Source: Palsa-189 sp963803735
Lineage (GTDB): Bacteria > Acidobacteriota > Terriglobia > Acidiferrales > UBA7541
DNA length: 64,000 nucleotides
NCBI GenBank assembly: GCA_963803735.1
Contig: CAWDNV010000010.1
Coordinates: 434,001-498,000 of the forward strand
Direction of reading: 5' to 3'
Shown: positions 52,972-60,781 of the stretch, one piece after another
How the letters are laid out: each line of letters begins with the position of its first letter
Numbering within the stretch: position 1 is the first letter of the stretch
Notes under the pieces: generated by a model
Told to the model about the DNA's origin: nothing
What the model saw: the letters and a program-made list of their open reading frames with translations, nothing else
The model's database searches: none
Position numbers and translations under genes: made by a program

Positions 52972-55530
52972 GTGGCCGAATACAATCCCCAAGAAGTGGA
53001 AGCCAAGTGGCGGGAGAGATGGGACGCTGAGGGCGTCTTCGCGGCCGACGCCGATCCCGCGCGCCCGAAATATTATTTGCTCGAGATGCTTCCGTATCCC
53101 TCCGGCACGCTGCACATGGGCCACATGCGCAACTACACCATCGGCGATGCGGTGGCCCGCTATCGCCGCATGCGCGGATTCAACGTGCTGCATCCCATCG
53201 GCTGGGACGCCTTCGGTCTGCCCGCCGAAAACGCGGCCATTAAGCGCGGCACTCCGCCGCGCGATTGGACCAACGCCAATATCGCGCAGATGAAGGCGGT
53301 CTGCCGCCGCTTCGGATTCAGCTACGACTGGCGCCGCGAAATTTCTACCTGCGAACCCGAATACTATCGCTGGAATCAGTGGTTTTTCCTGCGCATGCTC
53401 GAGCGTGGTCTCGCTTATCGCAAGCGCAGCCTGGTGAATTGGTGCCCCAAATGCCAGACCGTGCTCGCCAACGAGCAGGTCATCGATGGCTGCTGCTGGC
53501 AGCACGACGACACGCCCGTCGAAGCCAAGGAAATCGAGCAGTGGTTTCTGCGCATCACGCAATACGCCGACGCCTTGCTCGAAGACATGATCGAGCTCGA
53601 AGGCGGCTGGCCTGAGCGCGTGCTCGTCATGCAGCGCAACTGGATCGGCAAATCGCGCGGCACTCGCGTGCGATTCCCGGTGGACATCGCGCCGGGCTTC
53701 CCGAAGACCGCAAAGATAGCTGCGAACCACGGCGCGATGCGCGGCGAAGCGCCGCAGATCGAAGTTTTCACCACGCGCATCGACACCATCTTTGGCGCTG
53801 CCGCTGTCATCCTTTCCCCCGCGCACGAAATTCTGCCGGACCTTTTCGCCGGCCAGTCCAATCGCGCCAAACTGGAAGAGGAAGCCGCGCGCCTGCGCGC
53901 GCGCATCATTCGCGGCGCCGATCTGGCTACCGCCGAAAAAGAAGGCTTCTTCACCGGCCGCTTCGCCACGAATCCGTTTTCCGGCCAGAAGGTGCCCATC
54001 TGGGTAGGGAACTTCGTGCTCGCCGAGTACGGCACGGGAGCCGTAATGGCCGTGCCCGCGCACGACCAGCGCGATTTCGAATTCGCGGGCAAATACAAGA
54101 TTCCGTTTCCGGTGGTCATCCAGCCGCGCGAAGGCCCCGAACTGCGCGCTGATGAAATGAAGGAAGCCTTCACAGATTACGGCGGCCTCGTAAATTCGGG
54201 ACCTTATACCGGTCTCGCCAGCGAAGCCGCCATTGAGAAAATGACCGCCGACGCGCAGGCCAAAGGCATCGGCGAAGCTGAGATCACCTATCGCCTGAAG
54301 GACTGGGGCATTTCGCGCCAGCGTTACTGGGGCACGCCCATTCCAGTCATCTACTGCGCGCAGTGCGGCATCGTTCCCGTGCCCGACAAGGATTTGCCCG
54401 TCCGGCTGCCGGAAAACGTGCTGCTCACGGGGCAAGGCCAATCGCCGCTCGCCAACGTGCCCTCATTCGTGAACGTGAAATGCCCGAAGTGCGGCGGCCC
54501 GGGTCGGCGCGAAACCGACACGATGGATACCTTCGTCGATTCGTCGTGGTATTTCTTCCGCTATACCGATCCGCACAACGACCGCGCGCCCTTCGATCCG
54601 GCGGCCGCGCGTTATTGGTTTCCCATCGATCAATATATTGGGGGCATCGAACACGCCATCCTGCACCTGATCTATTCGCGCTTTTTCTGCAAAGTGATGC
54701 GCGACCTGAAGCTCGTGGAAATTCGCGAGCCTGTGCGGCGCCTTTTTTCGCAGGGCATGGTGTTGAAAGACGGCGCCAAAATGTCCAAATCCAAGGGCAA
54801 TGTCGTCGGCGCTATCGATATGGCCGAAAAGTACGGCTGCGATACCGCGCGCATGTACACGCTTTTCGCCGCGCCGCCGGAAAAAGATTTGGAATGGAAC
54901 GAGCAGGGAATTGAAGGCTGCGCGCGCTTTCTCCATCGCGTTTTTCGCCTGATCGATCGCCACGCCGCGGCGCTGCGCGGCCTTGCGGCGCGCGATTCGC
55001 AGGCTGCGAAAATCACTGCCGCCTCCGAAAAAGAAAAAATCCTGCTGCGCAAAGCGCATCAGACGCTTCACCGCGTCACATCCGATTTCGATGAGCGCTG
55101 GCATTTCAATACCAGTGTCGCCCTCATCATGGAGCTGGTGAATAAGCTGCAGGATAATGAGCCGCTCGATAAGCACGTTCGGCCCGAAATCCTGAAGCAA
55201 GTCCTGGAGTTGCTCGTCATAATGCTCGCGCCCATCGCCCCTCATCTCTCCGAAGAGCTTTGGGAAATGCTCGGCCACAAAGAGGGCCTGTACTGCGAGC
55301 AATGGCCCGAGTATTCCGAGGAGCTTGCTAAAGAGGAACAAGTCGAAATCGTGATCCAAATCAATGGGCGCGTGCGCGGCAAAATTTGCGTGGATGCGGG
55401 CCTGCCCGAAGAAGAATTAGCCGAGCGCGCCTTCGCCGATCCCAAGATCGGCGAATTGTTGCGCGGCGCGCGCGTCTTGAAACGCGTGGTGATTCCCAAC
55501 AAGCTCGTCAATGTGGTCGTGGCACAATGA
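52972..55530 (+). CDS. leuS: Leucine--tRNA ligase
   Basis: 852 aa from GTG 52972. Class I motifs: YPSGTLHMGHMRNYTIGD (HIGH as HMGH) and GAKMSKSKGNVVGA (KMSKS). A zinc-binding cluster CPKC appears early (LVNWCPKCQTVLANEQV) and CPKCGGPGRRETDTMDTFVD later. The CP1 editing domain contains VFTTRIDTIFGA and the conserved GTGAVMAVPAHDQRD. It charges tRNA-Leu. The first gene of a leuS-guaA overlap (ATGA); the endonuclease gene precedes it by 6 nt. Confidence 0.97.
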   Translation: MAEYNPQEVEAKWRERWDAEGVFAADADPARPKYYLLEMLPYPSGTLHMGHMRNYTIGDAVARYRRMRGFNVLHPIGWDAFGLPAENAAIKRGTPPRDWTNANIAQMKAVCRRFGFSYDWRREISTCEPEYYRWNQWFFLRMLERGLAYRKRSLVNWCPKCQTVLANEQVIDGCCWQHDDTPVEAKEIEQWFLRITQYADALLEDMIELEGGWPERVLVMQRNWIGKSRGTRVRFPVDIAPGFPKTAKIAANHGAMRGEAPQIEVFTTRIDTIFGAAAVILSPAHEILPDLFAGQSNRAKLEEEAARLRARIIRGADLATAEKEGFFTGRFATNPFSGQKVPIWVGNFVLAEYGTGAVMAVPAHDQRDFEFAGKYKIPFPVVIQPREGPELRADEMKEAFTDYGGLVNSGPYTGLASEAAIEKMTADAQAKGIGEAEITYRLKDWGISRQRYWGTPIPVIYCAQCGIVPVPDKDLPVRLPENVLLTGQGQSPLANVPSFVNVKCPKCGGPGRRETDTMDTFVDSSWYFFRYTDPHNDRAPFDPAAARYWFPIDQYIGGIEHAILHLIYSRFFCKVMRDLKLVEIREPVRRLFSQGMVLKDGAKMSKSKGNVVGAIDMAEKYGCDTARMYTLFAAPPEKDLEWNEQGIEGCARFLHRVFRLIDRHAAALRGLAARDSQAAKITAASEKEKILLRKAHQTLHRVTSDFDERWHFNTSVALIMELVNKLQDNEPLDKHVRPEILKQVLELLVIMLAPIAPHLSEELWEMLGHKEGLYCEQWPEYSEELAKEEQVEIVIQINGRVRGKICVDAGLPEEELAERAFADPKIGELLRGARVLKRVVIPNKLVNVVVAQ

Positions 55531-57158
55531 GCGCGTCGTCCGGTTCAGGAGGCAGTTCGGGAGGAGGTTCCGCAGTGCAAGCCGCCAAAGCCGCCGAAAA
55601 GCATCAGCCCATGAGCAAGAGCGAACTGGGCGGCATCATCGTGCTCGATTTCGGCGGCCAATATACGCAGTTGATCGCCCGCCGCATTCGCGAACTGCAA
55701 GTCTTTTCTGCGATTCTTCCGTGCACGGCAAAGCTCGACGAAATCCGCGCCTATCAGCCGGTTGGCGTCATTCTTTCGGGCAGCCCTTGCTCCGTTTACG
55801 ATTCCGCCGCCCCCATTTGTGATCCTGGTGTGCTCGCGCTCGGAGTGCCCGTCCTCGGCATCTGCTATGGCCTGCAGTGGATTTCGCACACGCTGGGCGG
55901 CAAAGTCGAACGCGCCGAGCGGCGCGAATACGGCCCCGCCGAAGTCGATCTCCGTGATGGCTCCGCGCTTTTCGCCGGCCTGCCGCGCCGGCTGAAAATC
56001 TGGATGAGCCATGGCGATCACGTGCGCGCGCTGCCGCCCGGATTCCACGTCACCGGTGTAAGCAGTAATGGCCTTTTTTCCGCCGCCGAAGATCCCGTGC
56101 GGCGCATTTTCGCCGTGCAGTTTCATCCCGAAGTTCGTCACACCGAACGCGGCAGCGAAATCCTGCGCAACTTTGTTTTCGCCGTCTGCGGCGCGCGCCC
56201 CAATTGGAGCGGCGCTTCGTTCATCTCCGAAACGGTTGAAGGCATTCGCAAGCAGGTCGGCCGCGGACGCGCCATTTGCGCGCTCAGCGGTGGCGTGGAT
56301 TCCACGGTGGCCGCGGCGCTCGTCCATCAGGCCATCGGCGATCGCCTCGTCAACGTTTTTGTCGATACCGGGCTGCTGCGCAAAAACGAATTCCAGGAGA
56401 CGCTCGACCTGCTCGAAAATCGCGTCGGTCTGCGCGTGGTGGGAGTCAACGCCGCCGATCGCTTCCTTGAGCGCCTGAAGGGCGTCACCGATCCCGAAGT
56501 CAAGCGCAAGCGCATCGGCGCCGAATTCATCAACGTCTTCGCTGAACAGGCTCGCCAGCTCGGCGAAATTCGTTATCTCGTGCAGGGTACGCTCTATCCT
56601 GACGTCATCGAATCCGTTCAGGTGCGCGGCCCCTCCGCAACGATCAAATCGCACCACAACGTCGGCGGCCTTCCCGAAGATCTGCCCTTCGAACTAATTG
56701 AGCCGCTGCGCGAGCTTTTCAAAGATGAAGTTCGCCGCATCGGCCGAGAATTGGGTTTGCCAGATGAAGTCCTCACCAAGCAGCCGTTTCCCGGCCCTGG
56801 CCTCTCGGTCCGGCTGCTGGGAGAAGTTACCCCCGAACGCCTGCAAACACTTCGCGAGGCGGATGCCGTCGTAGTTGGGGAAATTCGCCGCGCCGGACTT
56901 TACGAGAAGACCTGGCAGGCTTTCGCCGTTCTTTTGCCGGTTCGCAGCGTGGGCGTGATGGGCGATGAACGGAGTTACGGAGATACCGTGGCCGTTCGGG
57001 TGGTCACTTCGGAGGACGCCATGACTGCGGATTGGGCCCGTGTGCCCTACGATGTGTTGGAGCGCATCTCCACGCGCATCGTAAACGAAGTGGTCGGGGT
57101 CAATCGCGTCGTCTACGACATCAGCTCCAAGCCCCCCAGCACCATCGAGTGGGAGTAA
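55527..57158 (+). CDS. guaA: GMP synthase (glutamine-hydrolysing)
   Basis: 543 aa from ATG 55527, which overlaps the leuS stop. A Ser/Gly-rich head (about 1-33) is followed by the class I glutamine amidotransferase domain: VLDFGGQYTQLIARRIREL, GICYGLQWISHTLGG (nucleophile Cys) and FHPEVRHTERGSEIL (His/Glu). The ATP-pyrophosphatase domain has CALSGGVDSTVAAALVH (P-loop SGGVDS), and the dimerisation domain ends RVVYDISSKPPSTIEWE. It converts XMP to GMP. Confidence 0.97.
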   Translation: MSASSGSGGSSGGGSAVQAAKAAEKHQPMSKSELGGIIVLDFGGQYTQLIARRIRELQVFSAILPCTAKLDEIRAYQPVGVILSGSPCSVYDSAAPICDPGVLALGVPVLGICYGLQWISHTLGGKVERAERREYGPAEVDLRDGSALFAGLPRRLKIWMSHGDHVRALPPGFHVTGVSSNGLFSAAEDPVRRIFAVQFHPEVRHTERGSEILRNFVFAVCGARPNWSGASFISETVEGIRKQVGRGRAICALSGGVDSTVAAALVHQAIGDRLVNVFVDTGLLRKNEFQETLDLLENRVGLRVVGVNAADRFLERLKGVTDPEVKRKRIGAEFINVFAEQARQLGEIRYLVQGTLYPDVIESVQVRGPSATIKSHHNVGGLPEDLPFELIEPLRELFKDEVRRIGRELGLPDEVLTKQPFPGPGLSVRLLGEVTPERLQTLREADAVVVGEIRRAGLYEKTWQAFAVLLPVRSVGVMGDERSYGDTVAVRVVTSEDAMTADWARVPYDVLERISTRIVNEVVGVNRVVYDISSKPPSTIEWE

Positions 57159-57264
57159 CACGACCGGCAGGTATAACTCAACGCACTCCGGCAGGGAAGT
57201 TCGAACCGGACGCCTGACTTTCAAGTAATGGGGGAATGCGGCGGGGGACGCGCCGCGGCTGATG

Positions 57265-57636
57265 TTACCGATTTGCCATCTTCTGAGCCATATACAGCAG
57301 AAGCCGCCGGTCACCTTCATCGATCCGGCCCAGCAGTCTGCGGAACATGGTCAGAAAACGCGCTTCTTTACCCGTACTGCCCCAGGCAATTTCCTCTGCC
57401 GTGCGGCGTTTTGGCAGATTGGGGAGTTCGGGCGCTTCTTCGCCATCGTAGAACAACTGGTAAAGAGGCACTTCCAAGGCGCGAGCCATCTTCTCGAGCG
57501 TTTCTATGGCCGGAACGGTATGGCCATTCTCCACGCGCGAAATATAGCAACGAAGCAGCCCAGTCCGCTTCTCGATATCACCCTGAGAGAGCCTTTTTTC
57601 TTCGCGCAGAGCGCGCAAACGATCACCGATAATCAT
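57265..57636 (-). CDS. XRE-family helix-turn-helix regulator
   Basis: 123 aa. HTH_3 domain at residues 4-58: GDRLRALREEKRLSQGDIEK, LLRCYISRVENGHTVPAIE, LEKMARALEVPLYQLFYDGE. A C-terminal 60-residue tail (RRTAEEIAWGSTGKEARFL, GDRRLLLYMAQKMANR) may mediate dimerisation. Such short XRE proteins are common in acidobacteria; the target is unknown. It converges with guaA (106 bp apart). Confidence 0.85.
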   Translation of the reverse strand: MIIGDRLRALREEKRLSQGDIEKRTGLLRCYISRVENGHTVPAIETLEKMARALEVPLYQLFYDGEEAPELPNLPKRRTAEEIAWGSTGKEARFLTMFRRLLGRIDEGDRRLLLYMAQKMANR

Positions 57637-57957
57637 TCGCGTATTGTTTCATGAGGATATGTTTCCAAGCAAGCGGAAATGTCTCCAGCCATCCTGTGTA
57701 AAATGCCACTCGGCAAGAATGCTTGTCCCAACCGAGCAACCTCGAGCAAGAGATTCTCACTCAGACTGTTTACGCCTGGAATTGTCAGGCCGACGTAAAA
57801 TGTTGGTAAAAACCTTGCTAACTACGCCCGCCCCTATAGAAAATGCCACATACCAGAGTGGTCTGTGCTGCTGAACGACGCCGCAAGCGCCGCCGTCCGC
57901 GCGAAAGAGGATTAAGCTCCACACAACGAGCTAGCAACTCGCTGTAACCGAATTTTG
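57637..57957. other. Divergent intergenic region before the ECF sigma operon
   Basis: 321 bp between the XRE gene (minus) and the sigma factor gene (plus). No gene recognised; AT-richer than the flanks. Promoters for both genes should lie here. No ECF-type or operator motif could be assigned. Confidence 0.3.
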
Positions 57958-58662
57958 ATGCCAAACGTCCCAAAAATGGAAGCGAAAGCGACCAGCCCGG
58001 GTGTTTCCGGCTCCGTCCGTCGCGCACCCGCCAATGCTGAGGCGGAACGCAACTTAGTTCGGCGTGCCCAGGCTGGCGACCAGTCGGCTTATGAAGAGCT
58101 GGTTCGCATCCACCAGCCGCGCCTGCTTGCCGTAATCGGCGGCATCATGCGCCGCAACGAGGACGTTGAGGACGTAGCACAGCAGGCGCTTTTGAAGGCA
58201 TATCTTTCGCTCAAGCGCTTTGATCTGCGCTCGGCGTTCGGAACTTGGCTCTACAAGATCGCCGTAAACGAATGCTGGGATTATTTTCGCAAGAAGAAAG
58301 TTCGCCCGCTGGTCTACGAATCGAGCCTAAGTGATGAGCAGATTCGTCATATGGAGGGGCTCCCCGAGGATCGGGAAGGTTCCTTCAGCCATAGCGCCGT
58401 GGATGCTGCACGCCGCACGGAACAGCGGGACTTGCTGGATCGGCTCCTGGTCGAATTGGACGAGCAGGACCGGGCCATGCTGGTGATGAAGGAAGTTGCC
58501 GGATTCACCGTGGACGAGATCGGCGAGATTCTCGAGTTGAATGCAAACACGGTTAAGGTCAGGCTGTTTCGGGCTCGCGGGCGGCTCGTGGAGATTTTTC
58601 GTCGCAGGCTGAAAACGCTTCCTGCGAAGCCGTCGCCAAGACGTAAACTGGGAGATAATTAA
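57958..58662 (+). CDS. ECF-type RNA polymerase sigma factor
   Basis: 234 aa from ATG 57958. Region 2 is ARAGDQSAYEELVRIHQPRL-like (AQAGDQSAYEELVRIHQPR), with NEDVEDVAQQALLKAYLSLK and FGTWLYKIAVNECWDYFRKK. Region 4 is LDEQDRAMLVMKEVAGFTVD, EIGEILELNANTVKVRLFRA, an HTH. No region 1 or 3. An unconserved N-terminal extension (about 40 residues, MPNVPKMEAK) is seen. Followed by an anti-sigma factor gene; typically autoregulated and released on envelope signals. Confidence 0.92.
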   Translation: MPNVPKMEAKATSPGVSGSVRRAPANAEAERNLVRRAQAGDQSAYEELVRIHQPRLLAVIGGIMRRNEDVEDVAQQALLKAYLSLKRFDLRSAFGTWLYKIAVNECWDYFRKKKVRPLVYESSLSDEQIRHMEGLPEDREGSFSHSAVDAARRTEQRDLLDRLLVELDEQDRAMLVMKEVAGFTVDEIGEILELNANTVKVRLFRARGRLVEIFRRRLKTLPAKPSPRRKLGDN

Positions 58663-58682
58663 AACGTAAGGGGGCGCTGGCT

Positions 58683-59177
58683 ATGTTCTCACGGACAGAT
58701 GCGCGATTCGGGTGCCCGGAATATCAGGCGGGCCTGGAAGACGTCGTGCGCGAAGGCGAGGCCACCATCGAGCCGAATTCTGCGCTCGATCGTCATCTTC
58801 AGGCCTGCGACGACTGCCGCCAGGCATTAAGCGACGCGCTCATCGCGAGCAAGCTGATGCGTCACGCGCGCTACCCGGAGAATGCTGTTTCCGGAGCCTT
58901 CGTTACTCGCGTTATGGCATCCATTCGCGAAGCTGCGGAGGCCGCGCCCAGCGCGATTTGGCGTCCGCTTGAGTTGCTGGCCTCGCGCATGGCTTTGGTT
59001 GCCGCGGTGGTGCTGCTGGCATTGTCGGTTTATCTGCGCGAATTTGCCCCAGCGCGCGGCGCGGTGGCGCTGAATGCTCCCGCCGAAATCGGCACGATAA
59101 TGCCGGAACCGCCGGCGCAGCCCGCGGACGCCGACGAAGTACTGATGTCCCTGGCCGATTCTGGAGATTCAATCTAA
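58683..59177 (+). CDS. Anti-sigma factor with zinc-finger domain
   Basis: 164 aa. N-terminal ZAS-like domain: YQAGLEDVVREGEATIEPNS, then HLQACDDCRQALSDAL with H-x3-C-x2-C zinc ligands. One membrane helix at about 100-120 (MALVAAVVLLALSVYL), then a periplasmic Pro-rich tail (EIGTIMPEPPAQPADADE). It should bind and hold the preceding sigma factor. The stop overlaps the start of the next gene by 1 bp (TAATG). Confidence 0.85.
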   Translation: MFSRTDARFGCPEYQAGLEDVVREGEATIEPNSALDRHLQACDDCRQALSDALIASKLMRHARYPENAVSGAFVTRVMASIREAAEAAPSAIWRPLELLASRMALVAAVVLLALSVYLREFAPARGAVALNAPAEIGTIMPEPPAQPADADEVLMSLADSGDSI

Positions 59178-59635
59178 TGCAGTTTGGTCCCAATAATCGC
59201 AAGGCCCTGGCGCTGATTGCGCTGGTATTTGTTTTGGGAGTCGCCATCGGCGCCGTCGGACATTCGGTCGCCGATCGGCGCGTCCTTGGCGCCCGCACTC
59301 AAGCGCAGGCGCAACCGCCGGGCTTCTTGCAACCGCGGCCAAATCCGCCGCGAGCGATCGCCCACCTGACCACCGAGCTCAACCTCACGCCCGACCAGCA
59401 GAAACAAATCGGGGACATATTGGCGAATATGCAGCATCGCTACGACGTCGTCCACGACCAGATGAATCCGGAGTTCGAGCAGATTCGCGAGCAGGGCCGC
59501 GACCAGATTCGCCAGGCCCTCACTCCCGAGCAGCGGCCGAAATTCGAGGATTTCCTGCAGCGCATTAACGAAGACCGCCGCCGCCGCGCCATCAGCCCCA
59601 GCCCCGCCGGCGCTCCCAGCACCAACCCCAAATAA
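59177..59635 (+). CDS. Spy/CpxP-like periplasmic protein, membrane-anchored
   Basis: 152 aa. One N-terminal helix (ALALIALVFVLGVAIGAVG), then a Pro/Gln linker and a helical domain: LTTELNLTPDQQKQIGDILA, MQHRYDVVHDQMNPEFEQIR and DQIRQALTPEQRPKFEDFLQ. This resembles the heavy-metal-sensor/Spy family (LTxxQ repeats), which act as periplasmic chaperones or stress sensors. It forms an operon with the sigma and anti-sigma genes, suggesting that it senses or responds to envelope stress. Confidence 0.8.
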   Translation: MQFGPNNRKALALIALVFVLGVAIGAVGHSVADRRVLGARTQAQAQPPGFLQPRPNPPRAIAHLTTELNLTPDQQKQIGDILANMQHRYDVVHDQMNPEFEQIREQGRDQIRQALTPEQRPKFEDFLQRINEDRRRRAISPSPAGAPSTNPK

Positions 59636-59727
59636 TTTCCTTCGGTGCGTTCCTGCGCGCGGGATGCGTGCGAGCGAAGGATCTGCATTGATTACGAAAA
59701 TCAAGCTATCCCACAGGCATAAATCGC

Positions 59728-59756
59728 TTGCCGCACGAAACGACCGCATGTAGGAT
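59728..59756 (+). promoter_or_regulatory. Candidate promoter of the fluoride riboswitch-crcB operon
   Basis: TTGCCG (59728-59733), 17-nt spacer, TAGGAT (59751-59756): four of six consensus matches in each box. It puts the transcript start near 59763, just before the aptamer. Confidence 0.45.
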
Positions 59757-59771
59757 TTAGCGCTTCGCAAA

Positions 59772-59822
59772 AAGGCGATGGAGTTCGCCTCTAACCGTCC
59801 CCTTCGGGACTGATGACTCCTG
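59772..59822 (+). ncRNA. Fluoride riboswitch (crcB motif) aptamer
   Basis: The core GGCGATGGAGTTCGCC (59774-59789), CTCTAACCGTCCCC and GGGACTGATGACTCCTGC match the conserved crcB-motif layout: the GGCGATGG start, a short P2 helix, an ACCG segment and TGATGACTCC at the 3' side. The gene downstream is crcB. The GGAG within the 5' part can pair with CTCC (59817-59820) in the ligand-bound fold, and the same CTCC is used by the terminator that follows, giving an ON-with-fluoride switch. Confidence 0.93.
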
Positions 59823-59850
59823 CGTGCCCCAGGGCGCTCAGGAGTTTTTT
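59817..59850 (+). terminator. Intrinsic terminator (expression platform) of the fluoride riboswitch
   Basis: CTCCTG (59817-59822) pairs with CAGGAG (59839-59844) followed by TTTTTT (59845-59850). It shares bases with the aptamer, so fluoride binding should block terminator formation and allow crcB transcription. Confidence 0.88.
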
Positions 59851-59887
59851 GTTGTAAGGGCACCGGGGGCAAGAAACGGGGAAAGCT

Positions 59888-60259
59888 GTGAGGATCATTC
59901 TTTTAATCGTATTCGGCGCAGCCGGCACTTTGGCTCGTTACGGACTCGACGGCTGGATTCAATATCGCGTGGGTTCCGCTTTTCCCGCAGGCACACTCAC
60001 CATCAATGTGCTGGGCTGCCTTTGTCTCGGGATCATCGGGCGATTCAGCCTGAACCATATCGCGGTGAGTCCCGACCTGCGCATCGGCTTGACCACAGGC
60101 TTGATGGGCGGCTTCACTACATTTTCTACCTTTGGCTGGGACACGGTCCGCATGCTGGAAGAGGGACAATGGGCCAAAGCTTCGATCTACCTCGGAGCCA
60201 GCGTGCTGGGCGGGCTGATCGCCATGATGCTGGGAATGCGCGTGGGCGACGCGCTTTAA
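59888..60259 (+). CDS. crcB: Fluoride efflux channel CrcB/Fluc
   Basis: 123 aa, four membrane helices. It carries GAAGTLARYGLDGW, FPAGTLTINVLGCLCLGIIG, GLTTGLMGGFTTFSTFGWDT, the conserved Asn in TM3 (NVLGC), GFTTFSTF and Phe-box residues, and RVGDAL. Dual-topology dimers export F-. GTG start with GGGGAAAG upstream. Placed 37 nt after a fluoride-riboswitch terminator, so it is induced by fluoride. Confidence 0.95.
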   Translation: MRIILLIVFGAAGTLARYGLDGWIQYRVGSAFPAGTLTINVLGCLCLGIIGRFSLNHIAVSPDLRIGLTTGLMGGFTTFSTFGWDTVRMLEEGQWAKASIYLGASVLGGLIAMMLGMRVGDAL

Positions 60260-60289
60260 GGTCCTGTGCGGCCTCTAACGGAGGGCTCG

Positions 60290-60634
60290 ATGGAACACGA
60301 ACGATTTGAAGGCGAGCGCACGCTGATGCGCATCTACATTGGCGAATCCGATAAGTGGCACGGCAAGCCGCTTTACGAAGCGCTCGTCGAATTTTTCCGC
60401 AAAGAGGGACTGAGCGGCGCCACCGTATTGCGTGGCGTTGGGGGCTACGGCTCAACAAGCCGCTATCACACCGACAAAATTCTCCGTCTTTCGCAGGATC
60501 TGCCGCTGGTCGTCGAAGTCGTCGAAGATTCCGGACGCGTGGAACGCGTTCTTTCGACGCTCGACGAAATGATCGGCGGCGGCCTGATTACGCTGGAGAA
60601 GGTCCGCGTAATCCTCTATCGCGCCCACAAATAG
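60290..60634 (+). CDS. DUF190 protein linked to CrcB
   Basis: 114 aa from ATG 60290, with a GGAGGG site (60281-60286 region). GERTLMRIYIGESDKWHGKP, YEALVEFFRKEGLSGATVLR and GVGGYGSTSRYHTDKILRLS, then VVEVVEDSGRVERVLSTLDE. A small ferredoxin-like ligand-binding domain that is commonly paired with crcB. Its role in fluoride tolerance is unproven; I infer it is cytosolic and possibly regulatory. Confidence 0.88.
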   Translation: MEHERFEGERTLMRIYIGESDKWHGKPLYEALVEFFRKEGLSGATVLRGVGGYGSTSRYHTDKILRLSQDLPLVVEVVEDSGRVERVLSTLDEMIGGGLITLEKVRVILYRAHK

Positions 60635-60709
60635 CGCGTCGGGAAATAGCGACCCCACTATCGCCTAAGCAACCCGTGATCAATTGTCGAGCACGAAAAG
60701 GCCGTTCTT

Positions 60710-60745
60710 CGCGCGAAAGTCATGGGCATCAGGAGCTTTCGCGCG
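60710..60745. terminator. Hairpin between DUF190 and the quinoprotein gene
   Basis: CGCGCGAAAG (60710-60719) and CTTTCGCGCG (60736-60745), perfect 10-bp stem, 16-nt loop. Between convergent genes; likely a bidirectional terminator. Confidence 0.55.
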
Positions 60746-60781
60746 TAAAGAAGTGTCCACGCGTTTTTCGCGCCTAGAAAG

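Noticed and set aside
52732..54441. Long open frame antisense to leuS
   Set aside because: It covers the strongly conserved leuS and nfo coding regions; its translation has no recognisable family and reflects GC-rich codon bias.
55545..56657. Long open frame antisense to guaA
   Set aside because: Same reason: the guaA motifs in the other strand are unambiguous.
57180..57240. A GTTCGAACC stretch that resembles a tRNA T-loop
   Set aside because: Neither strand gives a complementary 5-bp T stem or a 7-bp acceptor stem around it.
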